From contig JACPYP010000007.1 in NCBI GenBank assembly GCA_016195985.1, forward strand, positions 124,001 to 188,000: a stretch of DNA of 64,000 bases, in the 5' to 3' direction. Each line of letters opens with the position of its first letter. Position 1 is the stretch's first letter. The translations under genes were made by a program, and so were the position numbers. The notes beneath the pieces were generated by a model. The model made no database searches and was not told where the DNA came from. It was given only the letters and a program-made list of their open reading frames with translations. This DNA is from Acidobacteriota bacterium (GTDB lineage: Bacteria; Acidobacteriota; Holophagae; Holophagales; Holophagaceae). Positions 33,247 to 41,962 of this stretch are shown piece after piece.

Positions 33247-34656
33247 CTAGAGCCAATAGGCCAGAAGCCGCGCAAGCCATTCCTTGAATTTCTGGAGCTT
33301 CGGTCGACGCTTCCAGGATTCAAGGTGGATCTCGGTGGAATCCTTCAAGTCGTCCCGGAAGGCGGTTTCCATGTCGTGGCCAAAGGCGTCGCCCAGCACG
33401 ACGACGTTGACCTCTTTGTTATGAAGGAAGCTCCGCATGTCGAGGTTGGTGGATCCCACCGTGGACCAGCTGCCATCGATGACTGCGGTTTTGGCGTGGA
33501 GCACTGCCGTTTTCAGCTCGAACACCTGGATACCCGCCTCCAGCATCTGCAGGTAGTAGGAATGCGCCGCTTGGGAATTGAGCCAGCTGTCGGAGACGCT
33601 GGGCAGGATGACCTTCACTTCCACCCCGCGCCGCGCAGCCTCTACGAGGGCCTTCATGATCTGCACATCGGGGACAAAGTAGGCCGCCGTGATGTGGACA
33701 GATTTTGTCGCGCCCTGAATCGCCAAGTAATAGGCCTTGAAGATCTCGCGGTTGCTGCCGGGTTGGCTGCGCAGCACGCGCACCACCTTGTCACCTTGGT
33801 CCGTCAGCCTGGGGAAGTAATCCCGCTCGGGCGGGCTCTCCTCCTTCTGGCTGGCCCAGTTGTCCAAGAACATCCACTGGAGCGCGGCCACGGCAGGCCC
33901 TTCGATTTGGAGGTGGGTATCCCGCCAGCCCACCCCCGATGCCGGCTTGGCGTGGGACCGGAACAAGGAACTGCGCGAATAGGCGGAGGCGATGTTCACC
34001 CCGCCGACGAAGCCCACCTCCCCATCCACCACCAGAATTTTCCGGTGGTCACGGTTGTTGATGCGCCAGCGTCCAAGCCGGTGCATGGGACTGACGGGCT
34101 GAAAGGGCAGCAGGCGGACACCCGCCTGCTGCATGCGATCGAAGAAAGCCTGTGGGGTGCCCAGTGTGCCCACGCAGTCATAGATGATGTTGACCTGGAC
34201 GCCCTCCCGCTGTTTCGAGATGAGCATGTCTGCGAAGGCCAGGCCCAGGGCATCCTGGTCGAAGATGTAGGTCTCCAGGTTGATGGTGTCCCGGGCTGCC
34301 GAAGCCGCTGCTGTCATCGCCGCAATGGTGCTGGGGCCATCGAAAAGAAGGGTCACCTTGTTCCCGGCGATGAGGGGGCGCCCCGTGGCCGCCTCCTCCA
34401 GAGCCGCCGAGGCCTTGGCATCCAGACGGGCGTGGCCGGGCTGATGGGGCAGCAAGGAAGACGATGCCTTTTCGCTGAGCACCCCGTTTCCGTTAACCAT
34501 GCGCGGAGCAAGAGGCTCGTTCAGGGGTACCTTCAGGTAGTTCAGATCCGGCAGCCTTGCGCATCCGAAGGCCAGAAGACACAAGACCGGCAACCAAAGC
34601 CAAGGAGATCCATGATTCCAGGCCTGACCACTCCTGGGGCCACTTCCGATCATCAT
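33247..34656 (-). CDS. Phospholipase D/cardiolipin synthase-like protein
   Basis: 469 residues; the ATG at 34656 overlaps the stop of the DUF1003 gene (ATGA). An N-terminal hydrophobic helix (about 17-32) ends in AFGC, possibly a lipoprotein signal. Two HKD motifs are present: NRDHRKILVVDG with His204 and VLHAKTAVIDG with His387, each followed by the GGVN/GSTN segment. The family makes cardiolipin or hydrolyses phosphodiesters. The signal suggests action at the periplasmic face. Complete. Confidence 0.9.
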   Translation of the reverse strand: MMIGSGPRSGQAWNHGSPWLWLPVLCLLAFGCARLPDLNYLKVPLNEPLAPRMVNGNGVLSEKASSSLLPHQPGHARLDAKASAALEEAATGRPLIAGNKVTLLFDGPSTIAAMTAAASAARDTINLETYIFDQDALGLAFADMLISKQREGVQVNIIYDCVGTLGTPQAFFDRMQQAGVRLLPFQPVSPMHRLGRWRINNRDHRKILVVDGEVGFVGGVNIASAYSRSSLFRSHAKPASGVGWRDTHLQIEGPAVAALQWMFLDNWASQKEESPPERDYFPRLTDQGDKVVRVLRSQPGSNREIFKAYYLAIQGATKSVHITAAYFVPDVQIMKALVEAARRGVEVKVILPSVSDSWLNSQAAHSYYLQMLEAGIQVFELKTAVLHAKTAVIDGSWSTVGSTNLDMRSFLHNKEVNVVVLGDAFGHDMETAFRDDLKDSTEIHLESWKRRPKLQKFKEWLARLLAYWL

Positions 34657-35210
34657 GGCGACAGCGTTTTCTTGCGGATCAGATCCGACAGGATTGCCAG
34701 CTGCTCCTGCTGGATCGCCAGCAATTCTTCCCACTGCTTTTTCCGGAGCAGATCCATTTTTTCGTGCAGCAGCATGATGTCGAGCTCGGCCTTCAGGTTC
34801 ACCTCGTAGTCATGCTCCGCATTGAGACGATCCCGCTCCGCATGGCGGTTCTGCGACATGAGGATGACGGGGGCCTGGATGGCCGCCAGCATCGACAGGA
34901 ACAGGTTGAGCAGGATGTAGGGGTAGGGATCGAATGCCCTACCCTGGCCCCGGAGAAGAAAGCTGTTGATTCCCACCCAGGTCAGCATGGCCGTCGCGAA
35001 CAAACCGACGAAAGTCCAAGACCCGCCAAAGCTTGCCACTCGATCGGCGCAGCGCTGGCCGAAAGTGGTTTCCTTTTCGTACTCCGCCGTGACATCGCGG
35101 GCGATGTGCTTGCCCTCGGCCACGTGATGGAGCACCTTCTGCGACCGCCCATCCAAAGCTGTATATGCCTTGCCGAGCAGTTTGGTGGCCACCTCGTCGA
35201 CGCGCTTCAT
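34653..35210 (-). CDS. DUF1003 membrane protein
   Basis: 185 residues from the ATG at 35210 (AAAGGAG upstream). A cytoplasmic N-terminal part (TTFGQRCADRVASFGGSW) is followed by two helices (about 67-85 and 98-118) and a charged coiled-coil C terminus (NRHAERDRLNAEHDYEVNLKAE), the DUF1003 pattern. Function unknown; cotranslated with the phospholipase D-like gene. Confidence 0.88.
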   Translation of the reverse strand: MKRVDEVATKLLGKAYTALDGRSQKVLHHVAEGKHIARDVTAEYEKETTFGQRCADRVASFGGSWTFVGLFATAMLTWVGINSFLLRGQGRAFDPYPYILLNLFLSMLAAIQAPVILMSQNRHAERDRLNAEHDYEVNLKAELDIMLLHEKMDLLRKKQWEELLAIQQEQLAILSDLIRKKTLSP

Positions 35211-35264
35211 GGGTGCTCCTTTCCAGAACGCTCCTCCGGCCCGCCGAGCGCAGGTGATACTGGC

Positions 35265-36311
35265 TCACGGGCCGTTGGAAATGATCACCTTGAGGGCCCG
35301 CTGGTCCATAGCCTGACCGAACGTGTCATAGGCCTCCATGATCTGATCCAGGGTGAAGTGATGGGTGATGAGATCCCTGGGATCCAGCCTCCCGGAGCCC
35401 ACCTCCTTGATGAGCATCTGGGTCGACACCGCATCCACCAGGCGGGTGGTGAGGGTGATGTTATGCGACCAAAGCCGCTGAAGATCCAGCTGGACCGGCT
35501 TGCCGTGCACGCCGATGTTCGCGATGTGGCCTCCGGCCGCCACGATGGCCTGGCAGATATCGAAACTGGCCGCATGGCCGATGGCCTCGATGGCCACGTC
35601 CACACCCCGGCCGCCGGTCATGGCCAGGATCTTCTCCACAGCCAAGCCATCGCTGTTGTTGATGACACGGGTTGCACCGAATTTTTTGGCCCACTCCAGG
35701 CGATGGTCATCCACATCCACCAGGAAGATTTCCGCGGGCGTGTAGAACTGGGCGGTCAACAAGGTCGCCAGGCCGATGGGACCGGCACCGATGATCGCCA
35801 CCGAATCTCCTGGCTTCATGCAACCACTGAGCACCCCGCACTCGAACCCTGTGGGCAGGATGTCGCTGAGCATCACCAGCCCGATTTCATCTGTTCCGTT
35901 CGGGATGGTGTAGAGGCTGTGATCCGCGAAGGGGATCAAGACCCGCTCCGCCTGGGTGCCATCAATAAGGTTCCCGAGAATCCAGCCTCCCCCGTTCATG
36001 CAATGGGACGGCATGCCCTTCCGGCAATTCACACACCTTCCGCAGGAGCTGATGCAGGAAATCAGCACCTGGTCCCCGACCTTAAAGTCGAGAACGCTGG
36101 TTCCCACCTGTTCGATGATGCCCACACCCTCGTGGCCAAGAATGCGGCCCGCATCAACGCTCGGCACATCTCCATGCAGGATATGGAGGTCCGTCCCGCA
36201 GATGGTGGTGTGAGTGATCCGAACAACGGCATCGGTGGGAGCCGAAAGCCGGGGTTCGGGTCTTTCCTCAAAGGCTCGCTGGCCGGGACCGTGATACACA
36301 AGGGCTCGCAA
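35265..36311 (-). CDS. Zinc-dependent alcohol dehydrogenase (MDR family)
   Basis: 348 residues from a TTG start with AAGGAAG 6 bases upstream. Catalytic zinc ligands: Cys in TICGTDLHI and His in ILGHEGVG. Structural zinc Cys cluster CGRCVNCRKGMPSHC. The NAD(P) Rossmann block is VAIIGAGPIGLATLL. It oxidises alcohols or reduces aldehydes in the cytoplasm; substrate not deducible. Stands between the stress-protein gene and DUF1003, possibly one long leftward unit. Confidence 0.92.
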   Translation of the reverse strand: MRALVYHGPGQRAFEERPEPRLSAPTDAVVRITHTTICGTDLHILHGDVPSVDAGRILGHEGVGIIEQVGTSVLDFKVGDQVLISCISSCGRCVNCRKGMPSHCMNGGGWILGNLIDGTQAERVLIPFADHSLYTIPNGTDEIGLVMLSDILPTGFECGVLSGCMKPGDSVAIIGAGPIGLATLLTAQFYTPAEIFLVDVDDHRLEWAKKFGATRVINNSDGLAVEKILAMTGGRGVDVAIEAIGHAASFDICQAIVAAGGHIANIGVHGKPVQLDLQRLWSHNITLTTRLVDAVSTQMLIKEVGSGRLDPRDLITHHFTLDQIMEAYDTFGQAMDQRALKVIISNGP

Positions 36312-36378
36312 GGAGCTTCCTTTCTCTGGATGCCGTGCCGGCGCATCCTGTGATGCCTCGCCATGGTTGCGGAAACAA

Positions 36379-36921
36379 CTAGGTTTGGCTCACGAGCTCC
36401 CGGCAGCCTTCTTCATAAATGCCAATCTGCGCGGCGCCCGAGAACGCGAGCAGCTCCTTGGCATGTTGGGCCTCCTCGCCGGTGCCATGGGTAATCACAA
36501 GGAAGCGGTTTGATTTCACCGCGATTTCGTACTGCAGGCAGCTGTCCTTGGGAATGCCCAGACTGAAGAGCGCGGCGGAGAGGACGCCGATGCCGCCCCC
36601 CACGGCCGCGCCTTCCAAGGCGCCCACGATCCAGGTGACCAGGGGACCGAAGACCACCAGGGGCCCCAGTCCGGGAATCACGAAGAGGGCCGATCCGAAC
36701 AGCATCCCCCATAAGCCGCCCCAGAAGGCTCCGAGCTTCCCCCAAACTTTCATGCGGTCCCCGGCGTTGTAATACCCGACCACATGCTCTTCGGTGTGGA
36801 AATCCCGACCGACGATGGACAGCTTCTTCATGTTGAACCCCGCCCGCTGGAGTTCCTTGATGCCCTTTTCTGCATCCAGATGGGATTGGAACACCCCTAC
36901 CACCGCGTTGCGCTCGTTCAT
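36379..36921 (-). CDS. General-stress-protein (GSP17M/YflT-like) glycine-zipper protein
   Basis: 180 residues from the ATG at 36921 (AAGGAG upstream). The N-terminal domain, AVVGVFQSHLDAEKGIKELQRAGF then KLSIVGRDFHTEEHVVGYY, is the heat-stress YflT/GSP17M-like fold. A Gly/Ala/Leu-rich membrane segment (about 65-115) follows, then a second soluble alpha/beta domain (FLVITHGTGEEAQHAKELL). Likely membrane-associated, role unknown. Confidence 0.75.
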   Translation of the reverse strand: MNERNAVVGVFQSHLDAEKGIKELQRAGFNMKKLSIVGRDFHTEEHVVGYYNAGDRMKVWGKLGAFWGGLWGMLFGSALFVIPGLGPLVVFGPLVTWIVGALEGAAVGGGIGVLSAALFSLGIPKDSCLQYEIAVKSNRFLVITHGTGEEAQHAKELLAFSGAAQIGIYEEGCRELVSQT

Positions 36922-36979
36922 GGTCGAACTCCTTAAGCATGAGTGTGGATGGAAGACTTTGGCCCGAGGCCCAAGCCAG

Positions 36980-37774
36980 TCAAGAGAAGCCGCAGCTCGC
37001 ATCCAGCCAGGAGCCCAAAGCCGCGTTGAAAGCGATGGACTGTTCCATCGCCACGAGATGGCCGGCCTTGGGGAGGATCACAAGCTCCGCGCCCGGAATG
37101 CCCTCAGCGAGCGCCGTGGATTCACTGGGGGGAACGGTCGAATCCTCGGCACCGGCCAGCACCAGCGTGGGCACCCGGATATCCGCAAGGTCCGCGCGCC
37201 GATCAGCGCGTTCCGCCATGCCGAGCAGGGCGCTCGCGACACCCTCCGCACTGGACGAGCCCATGAGCTCCCGAATGGTTCCTTCCAAGCCGGGATTGGT
37301 TGTACTGGAGGCGAGCATCTTCGGGGCCATGGCCTCCACCACCGACGCGATGCCCTCCGCCTGAACTTTCTTAGCCGCCGCGATGCGGCCCTCGGCCACC
37401 TCGGGCGGGTCGGCGCCCGCCCGGGTCCCCACGAGCACCAGCCCACGCAGAAACAAAGGAAAGGCTTTCGCGAAGGCCAGAGCGACGTAACCGCCCATGG
37501 AGTGGCCGACGAGGATGACGGGGCCGGTTTTCAGGTGCTGACACAAGGCGAATAGATCCGACGCGAACAAGTCCATGGATGCGGGGCCCAGACGGGGTTC
37601 GCTGGCGCCGAAGCCCCGCAAATCGGGCGCAATGACCCGGTTCCTGTGTTTGAATCCATCCACCTGGCTCGACCAGCATCCCCGGTTCAAGGGAAAGCCA
37701 TGGACGAAGAGAATCGCCTGGCCCTTCCCTTCGTCCGTAAAAGAGGTCTGGTGGCCATGGATCAAGGTGCGCAT
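36980..37774 (-). CDS. Alpha/beta hydrolase
   Basis: 264 residues. The catalytic triad is intact: Ser92 in VGHSMGGY, Asp in LVLAGAEDSTVP and His in ILPKAGHLVAMEQS; the oxyanion block HGFPLNRGCW and DLRGFGASEP also fits. Typical of small esterases, haloperoxidase-like or pimeloyl-type hydrolases. Substrate unknown. A close paralogue at 46852-47598 has Ala at the nucleophile. ATG with AAGGACC upstream. Confidence 0.9.
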   Translation of the reverse strand: MRTLIHGHQTSFTDEGKGQAILFVHGFPLNRGCWSSQVDGFKHRNRVIAPDLRGFGASEPRLGPASMDLFASDLFALCQHLKTGPVILVGHSMGGYVALAFAKAFPLFLRGLVLVGTRAGADPPEVAEGRIAAAKKVQAEGIASVVEAMAPKMLASSTTNPGLEGTIRELMGSSSAEGVASALLGMAERADRRADLADIRVPTLVLAGAEDSTVPPSESTALAEGIPGAELVILPKAGHLVAMEQSIAFNAALGSWLDASCGFS

Positions 37775-37798
37775 GGGTGGTCCTTCTGAGATGGGAGT

Positions 37799-38074
37799 TC
37801 AACCGGGCAGGTCATCCACAGACACGGAAAAGCTGCGTCCCGGATCAGGTTTCTTCCAGACAAAGCGGCGTTTGGACCGATCCGAGGTCCCGCGAAACCC
37901 GGCCAGGGCCATTCGCGCCCGGTGCCGTCCCCGCCCAGCGAGGCGCTTCAATTCGGCCCGCAGTCGCGGACCGGTCTTAGGCGTGGTCAGCGCCAGCACC
38001 ACGGCACCAAGCGCGGCCCCGGCGAGAAAGATGAGGATGGAGGTGGCAGTGGGGGAACGCTGGGGCTGGCTCAT
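37799..38074 (-). CDS. YtxH-domain small membrane protein
   Basis: 91 residues from the ATG at 38074. One helix (about 13-31: LIFLAGAALGAVVLALTTP) precedes a KTGPRLRAELKRLAGRGRHR helix. This is the YtxH layout, in which the helix is followed by an amphipathic basic coil. A paralogue lies at 40191-40466 with the same LTTPKTGPxLR junction. The C-terminal tail is Lys/Arg-rich and unconserved. Role unknown; YtxH genes often respond to stress. Confidence 0.8.
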   Translation of the reverse strand: MSQPQRSPTATSILIFLAGAALGAVVLALTTPKTGPRLRAELKRLAGRGRHRARMALAGFRGTSDRSKRRFVWKKPDPGRSFSVSVDDLPG

Positions 38075-38217
38075 GGTCTGGAGTCCTTTCAGGGCGAGGG
38101 GAGGTCCGCCAGGCTCCATGAAATGGGGTGTCAGCGGTACCCGGTTTAAGCACACCATTCGGGTAAGGCGCGGAGCCGTGAGCCATATGACGTCAGGCTC
38201 CGCACTTCACCGGCCGG

Positions 38218-38586
38218 TTATTCCCAGTAGGGCGCGTATCCGTAGTAGGTATGGAGATCACGGTTCCACTGCTCGTCGGACATGGACGGCCAATGGTCCG
38301 AATCGAAACCGGGGGCCTTTTCTAACCGCTCCTTGGGAACCTTCAGCGAGTATTGGCTGTTGGCCTCATCGAATGCAAAGGAGCTGAAGGGGATGGCAAA
38401 CAGCTTCTCCCCCATATGCAGGAAGCCTCCGAAGGCCATGACCACATAGGCCACGCGTCCAGTCCTTGGATCAATGACGATTTCCTTGATGTTGCCAAGG
38501 CCTTCGCCGGCGGTATCAACCACCTTGGTTCCAATGATGCTGGAAGCTTTCACGGGGCAGTTTGAAAACAGGGCGAGCTGACTCAT
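38218..38586 (-). CDS. PRC-barrel domain protein
   Basis: 122 residues from the ATG at 38586 (GGAG 8 bases upstream). The PRC barrel spans about 12-85: ASSIIGTKVVDTAGEGLGNIKEIVIDPRTGRVAYVVMAFGGFL is the family signature, followed by FAIPFSSF. The C terminus is a variable tail rich in Asp/Tyr/Trp. Single-domain PRC proteins occur in stress and envelope clusters. No signal peptide. Confidence 0.88.
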   Translation of the reverse strand: MSQLALFSNCPVKASSIIGTKVVDTAGEGLGNIKEIVIDPRTGRVAYVVMAFGGFLHMGEKLFAIPFSSFAFDEANSQYSLKVPKERLEKAPGFDSDHWPSMSDEQWNRDLHTYYGYAPYWE

Positions 38587-38649
38587 GGAAATGCTCCTGA
38601 AACGCCTAAGGCGTTGGGTGAAGGGAAGACGTGAACGGAAGGCCTGAAC

Positions 38650-40098
38650 TTACAGGCCCGCATCCTTGGGAGCGGTGAGGCCCTCGCCAGAGACCACGAG
38701 TTCGACGCGTCGGTTTTCCTGGCGGCCGGCGGCCGTATCATTGGTGGCCACAGGATGTCCTTCGCCAAAGCCCTTGAACGTGATCGCCTCCGCCTTGACG
38801 CCCTGCTGCACCAGATAGTCCTTGGTGTTCTGGGCACGCTTCTCGGAGAGAACCTGATTGGAAGCCTCAGTACCGTTGCTGTCCGTGAAGCCCTCGGCCT
38901 CGATCCTCAGGCCCTTGTGGGTGGACAGGATGCCGGCGATCTTGGCCAGCTTCTCGCGGGCAGCGGGTAGGAGGGTTGCCTTGCCGTTTTCAAAGAGCAT
39001 GCCTGACATGTTGACGATCAGGCCACGGGCCGTGGTCTTGGTCTGAAGGACAGCGTTCAACTCGGCCATCAGCCGCGTTTTCAAATCATCGTTGCGAACC
39101 TGCAGGCCCTCGTTCTTCGCACGGAGACCGGCATTTTCCGTATCGGAATCCCGGGCCTTCTGAAGGGCCTCTTCTCCGGCGACATTGGCCGCGGCGGTTT
39201 CCCGCTTGGCCTCGCTGAGCACGTCCTGGGCCTGCTTCTGCTCCATGGCCACGCGCTCCACATCCTGTTTCTGGACGGCAATCAGGCGGGAGTCCTCCGC
39301 GCGTTGGACGGCTTCGCGGGCGGCGATGATCCGGCCCTTGTTGCCACCATCGTGGGTCTCCGCCTGGATGAGGTAGGCCTGGGCTTTCCCGTAGGCCTCA
39401 GGCGCGTAGCCCTGAGCACCTGCAGCCGCGGCGATGCGCACGGCGTTGCGGGCCTGGTAGACCTCGAAGGGCGTTTTGCTGTCAAGCACAGCCGGTTCAA
39501 GGGGGTTGAGGTTCAACGTGTACTGGCCACGCTTCAGCAGCTCGTATTTGGCGTCGATGAACTCGAACTGCTCCTTGGAGCCCTTCCGGACGGCGTTCTC
39601 AAGCACGATGACATTGCTGGGCTGGCTCACGGCGAAATAGGGCTCGGCTGTCACCACCAGGCCGAAGGTTTGGAGCTTCTCGATGACCTTGACCCTGCCT
39701 TTGCCGTTCTTGAGAACCACCTCACCCAGGTTGCTGGCGCGTCCCTCAGGGGAGATGCCCCACAACACGTAAGTGAGAAATTCGCCCCCGAAGGTGGTGG
39801 CGGGCGGCAGGTTTTTGAACTTGGCGGTGATCTCGATGGCGCCGTCCTCGCTTTTAACACGGGCTTCACCCGAGGCATTGGCAACGAGCACGGTCCCCAG
39901 CAGGTCGATCTCCGTCGAATGTTTCAGGTTCCGGTAGTTGATGGCGCGGGCAGAGCCCTGGACGACGGTCACTCGATAGAGCGGAACCGAGGTCGTCTGG
40001 GCCATAGGGATCTGGGGCTGCGGCGGAGACACCAAGATCGCTGTCGACTGAGCCGCCAACACCGCGGTGGTTAGGGGGATGATTTTCCAAATGATCAT
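38650..40098 (-). CDS. OmpA-family protein with DUF4398-like helical domain
   Basis: 482 residues from the ATG at 40098, with a signal peptide (about residues 1-22). A beta-rich N-terminal part (to about 200) precedes an alpha-helical DUF4398-like region with Ala-rich coils (YGKAQAYLIQAETH, VQRAEDSRLIAVQKQDVERVAMEQKQAQ) and then a C-terminal OmpA peptidoglycan-binding domain: IEAEGFTDSNGTEASNQVLSEKRAQNTKDYL and VELVVSG. It should anchor to peptidoglycan at the outer membrane. A hairpin-prone GC segment separates it from the YtxH gene. A second OmpA-type gene is at 43097. Confidence 0.85.
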   Translation of the reverse strand: MIIWKIIPLTTAVLAAQSTAILVSPPQPQIPMAQTTSVPLYRVTVVQGSARAINYRNLKHSTEIDLLGTVLVANASGEARVKSEDGAIEITAKFKNLPPATTFGGEFLTYVLWGISPEGRASNLGEVVLKNGKGRVKVIEKLQTFGLVVTAEPYFAVSQPSNVIVLENAVRKGSKEQFEFIDAKYELLKRGQYTLNLNPLEPAVLDSKTPFEVYQARNAVRIAAAAGAQGYAPEAYGKAQAYLIQAETHDGGNKGRIIAAREAVQRAEDSRLIAVQKQDVERVAMEQKQAQDVLSEAKRETAAANVAGEEALQKARDSDTENAGLRAKNEGLQVRNDDLKTRLMAELNAVLQTKTTARGLIVNMSGMLFENGKATLLPAAREKLAKIAGILSTHKGLRIEAEGFTDSNGTEASNQVLSEKRAQNTKDYLVQQGVKAEAITFKGFGEGHPVATNDTAAGRQENRRVELVVSGEGLTAPKDAGL

Positions 40099-40190
40099 GG
40101 GATTTCCTCTCTGGGAATGCATAGGAGGGCCCACCGCCACTCCGAGGTGAAGGGGCGGTGGCAGGATGTGTCTTCAGGGTGGTGAGGGCC

Positions 40191-40466
40191 TCAGCCTCTC
40201 AGATCTTGGGCGGCATCGGTCATTCCGCGTTTCAAATCCGCGGCGGCAAGGGCCGTGCGGCCCTTGAGGTCATCCCAGGTGTCGCTGGCATTTTCAGCCA
40301 TCTCGCCAGCCTTGCGGCGGGCTCGCCGGGTGAGATCCTTCAAATCGCCGCGCAGTTCGGGGCCGGTTTTCGGCGTGGTGAGCGCCACCACCACTGCGCC
40401 GACAGCGGCGCCTGCCAGGAAGGTCAAAAGGGTGGGGCCGTAGGAGGAGGTCTTAGGTTCATTCAT
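40191..40466 (-). CDS. YtxH-domain small membrane protein
   Basis: 91 residues from the ATG at 40466. A hydrophobic helix (about 11-29) is followed by a basic amphipathic helix (KTGPELRGDLKDLTRRARRKAG) and an Ala-rich coil to the end. Same family and size as the gene at 37799-38074. It overlaps the preceding DUF948-type gene by 8 bases, so the two are coupled. Confidence 0.8.
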   Translation of the reverse strand: MNEPKTSSYGPTLLTFLAGAAVGAVVVALTTPKTGPELRGDLKDLTRRARRKAGEMAENASDTWDDLKGRTALAAADLKRGMTDAAQDLRG

Positions 40467-40866
40467 GGTCAGGATCCTTTCCTGTGTCTTGGGCGGTGGA
40501 CTTGCTTTTGAAGAAGGCCAGCACGGAGCCGAGCCCTCCGAGAAGGCCCCCCACGGTGCGGGAGGCGGATTCAAGGGTCGTGCGAAATCGCTGATGCCAT
40601 TCCTTCACGGTGTGGCCCACCTCGCCCATAGAGCGGGTGAACACCGAGAGGTCGGTGAGGGTGTCCTGCAAGGTGACGGCCAGGTGATCCATCCGCAGCC
40701 GGGAGGCGTGAATGTCTTCGGCGATCTGGGAAAGATCCTTCCGCGCGGACAACAGGAATTGATCCAGGCCCCGCGCCGTGGTTCGAAGCTGGAAGAGCAG
40801 TGACACGGTGCCCGTGGCCACGGCAGCTAGCACCAGAATGAGGGTTATCTCCAGAACAATGGACAC
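40459..40866 (-). CDS. DUF948-like membrane-anchored coiled-coil protein
   Basis: 135 residues from the GTG at 40866, with GGGAGG 5 bases upstream. One N-terminal helix (about 6-27) is followed by a long coil (LRTTARGLDQFLLSARKDLSQIAEDIHASRLRMDHLAV...). The DUF948 pattern of a helix plus parallel coil fits. It begins 17 bases after the Dps gene. Confidence 0.75.
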   Translation of the reverse strand: MSIVLEITLILVLAAVATGTVSLLFQLRTTARGLDQFLLSARKDLSQIAEDIHASRLRMDHLAVTLQDTLTDLSVFTRSMGEVGHTVKEWHQRFRTTLESASRTVGGLLGGLGSVLAFFKSKSTAQDTGKDPDHE

Positions 40867-40883
40867 GGCGCCTCCCAAGGAAT

Positions 40884-41375
40884 TCACGCTTCCTGATGCG
40901 AGGTAAGCATCCAAAGCGCTTTGTCCATGGCTCGGCTCACCGAAGTGTAGAGGTCCGCCGAATCCTTGTCGCCGCACTTCTCGGCCTTCCGGATGCCCAG
41001 CCGAACCCGGCTGGTATAGTCGCTGTAGCGGTCCACCAGAGCATTCACGTGCGCCATGCCCTTTTTGGCTTCGATCGGGTACTCATCCAGGCTCGAGGCC
41101 ACCGAAGCCGCCCGGATGGTTCCGTGGGCCTGACCGCCGAGGGTGACGGCCCGCTCTGCGAAATCATCCACATAGGTTGAAAGTTGCGCATAGAGCGCGT
41201 CGAAGAGAAGGTGGAGGCTGTAGAAGTTGGGGCCTTTCACATTCCAGTGGGCCTGCTTGGTCTGGTAGGCCAAATCCAGCGTATCGGCCAGCGACTGGTT
41301 CAACATGGCCACCAGTTCTTCAGTGACCTTTCCTTCGAAAAGTTCGTGGTCAGCAATGCTCTCGTGCTTGCTCAT
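40884..41375 (-). CDS. dps: Dps-type DNA-binding/ferritin-like protein
   Basis: 163 residues from the ATG at 41375. Ferroxidase residues of the Dps family are visible: HWNVKGPNFYSLHLLFDALY (His and Asp of the dinuclear site) and the helices to the C terminus (LYTSVSRAMDKALWMLTSHQEA). The protein forms a 12-mer that stores iron with peroxide and shields DNA. The N-terminal tail is short and acidic, so DNA binding may be weak. Third iron/oxidative store in the window besides the encapsulin ferritin. Confidence 0.92.
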   Translation of the reverse strand: MSKHESIADHELFEGKVTEELVAMLNQSLADTLDLAYQTKQAHWNVKGPNFYSLHLLFDALYAQLSTYVDDFAERAVTLGGQAHGTIRAASVASSLDEYPIEAKKGMAHVNALVDRYSDYTSRVRLGIRKAEKCGDKDSADLYTSVSRAMDKALWMLTSHQEA

Positions 41376-41446
41376 GGGTAGCTCTCCTTGCAAGGGGCTT
41401 GGATGCCCAAGGGGATGATGCGGAATCCTGGATGCTCGTTCAGGTT

Positions 41447-41734
41447 TTAGGTGCGGGTTGCAGGTTTCGGAAAGTGCGACCGAAAGCGAGTCCAGGCCTT
41501 CTCGGTGCTGAGCTTCAGCGACTCCCATGCCTCGTCGGCGGAATCTCTGAGGACGCACAGCTGATGCTCGGCGTCATCGTGAATCCGCTGAAGCTTTTCA
41601 ATGGATTGATCGTACTGAACCTTCGCGCTGACTTCAGCGCGGCTGGCCTTAGCGCGGATCACTTCGATCTCGGCCTTCCACTGAGCGAGTTGCGCTTCCA
41701 GGTGGCCTTCATAGACCTTTCGGTTTTCGAGCAT
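41447..41734 (-). CDS. Sll1863-like coiled-coil stress protein
   Basis: 95 residues, almost entirely charged alpha helix: YEGHLEAQLAQWKAEIEVIRAKASRAEVSAK and later DDAEHQLCVLRDSADEAWESLK. The pattern matches the sll1863-type stress-response family. Its ATG has GGAGAA 5 bases upstream. No membrane segment. Ten bases after the lmo0937-like gene stop, same direction. Confidence 0.78.
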   Translation of the reverse strand: MLENRKVYEGHLEAQLAQWKAEIEVIRAKASRAEVSAKVQYDQSIEKLQRIHDDAEHQLCVLRDSADEAWESLKLSTEKAWTRFRSHFPKPATRT

Positions 41735-41743
41735 GGCGTTCTC

Positions 41744-41893
41744 CTATACCAACCTTCGGCCCTGGATGATCCGGATGAGCACGACCACAACGGCGATCAC
41801 CAACAGCACATGGATGAAGCCTCCCATGGTGTAGGCGCTGACCAAGCCAAGGGCCCAGAGGACGACCAGAACGACGGCGACAGTCCACAACAT
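41744..41893 (-). CDS. Lmo0937-family 49-residue membrane protein
   Basis: A short gene with AAAGGAGGA upstream of the ATG at 41893. Two helices, about residues 4-20 (VAVVLVVLWALGLVSAY) and 27-42 (HVLLVIAVVVVLIRII), and a basic end IIQGRRLV, which fits the Lmo0937/DUF5670 family of two-helix stress proteins. It is followed by the coiled-coil gene at 10 bases. Confidence 0.85.
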   Translation of the reverse strand: MLWTVAVVLVVLWALGLVSAYTMGGFIHVLLVIAVVVVLIRIIQGRRLV

Positions 41894-41962
41894 GAGATTC
41901 CTCCTTTGGGATTGAAGCCCCCGGCCCAGGCCGGGCCTGGAGCCAGGGCCGGTTGCTGGCGG

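Noticed and set aside
32848-34809. 653-codon plus-strand ORF
   Set aside because: Antisense of mgtA and the phospholipase D-like gene, both complete with catalytic motifs.
34557-36353. 598-codon plus-strand ORF
   Set aside because: Antisense of DUF1003 and the alcohol dehydrogenase gene; these have intact zinc sites and starts.
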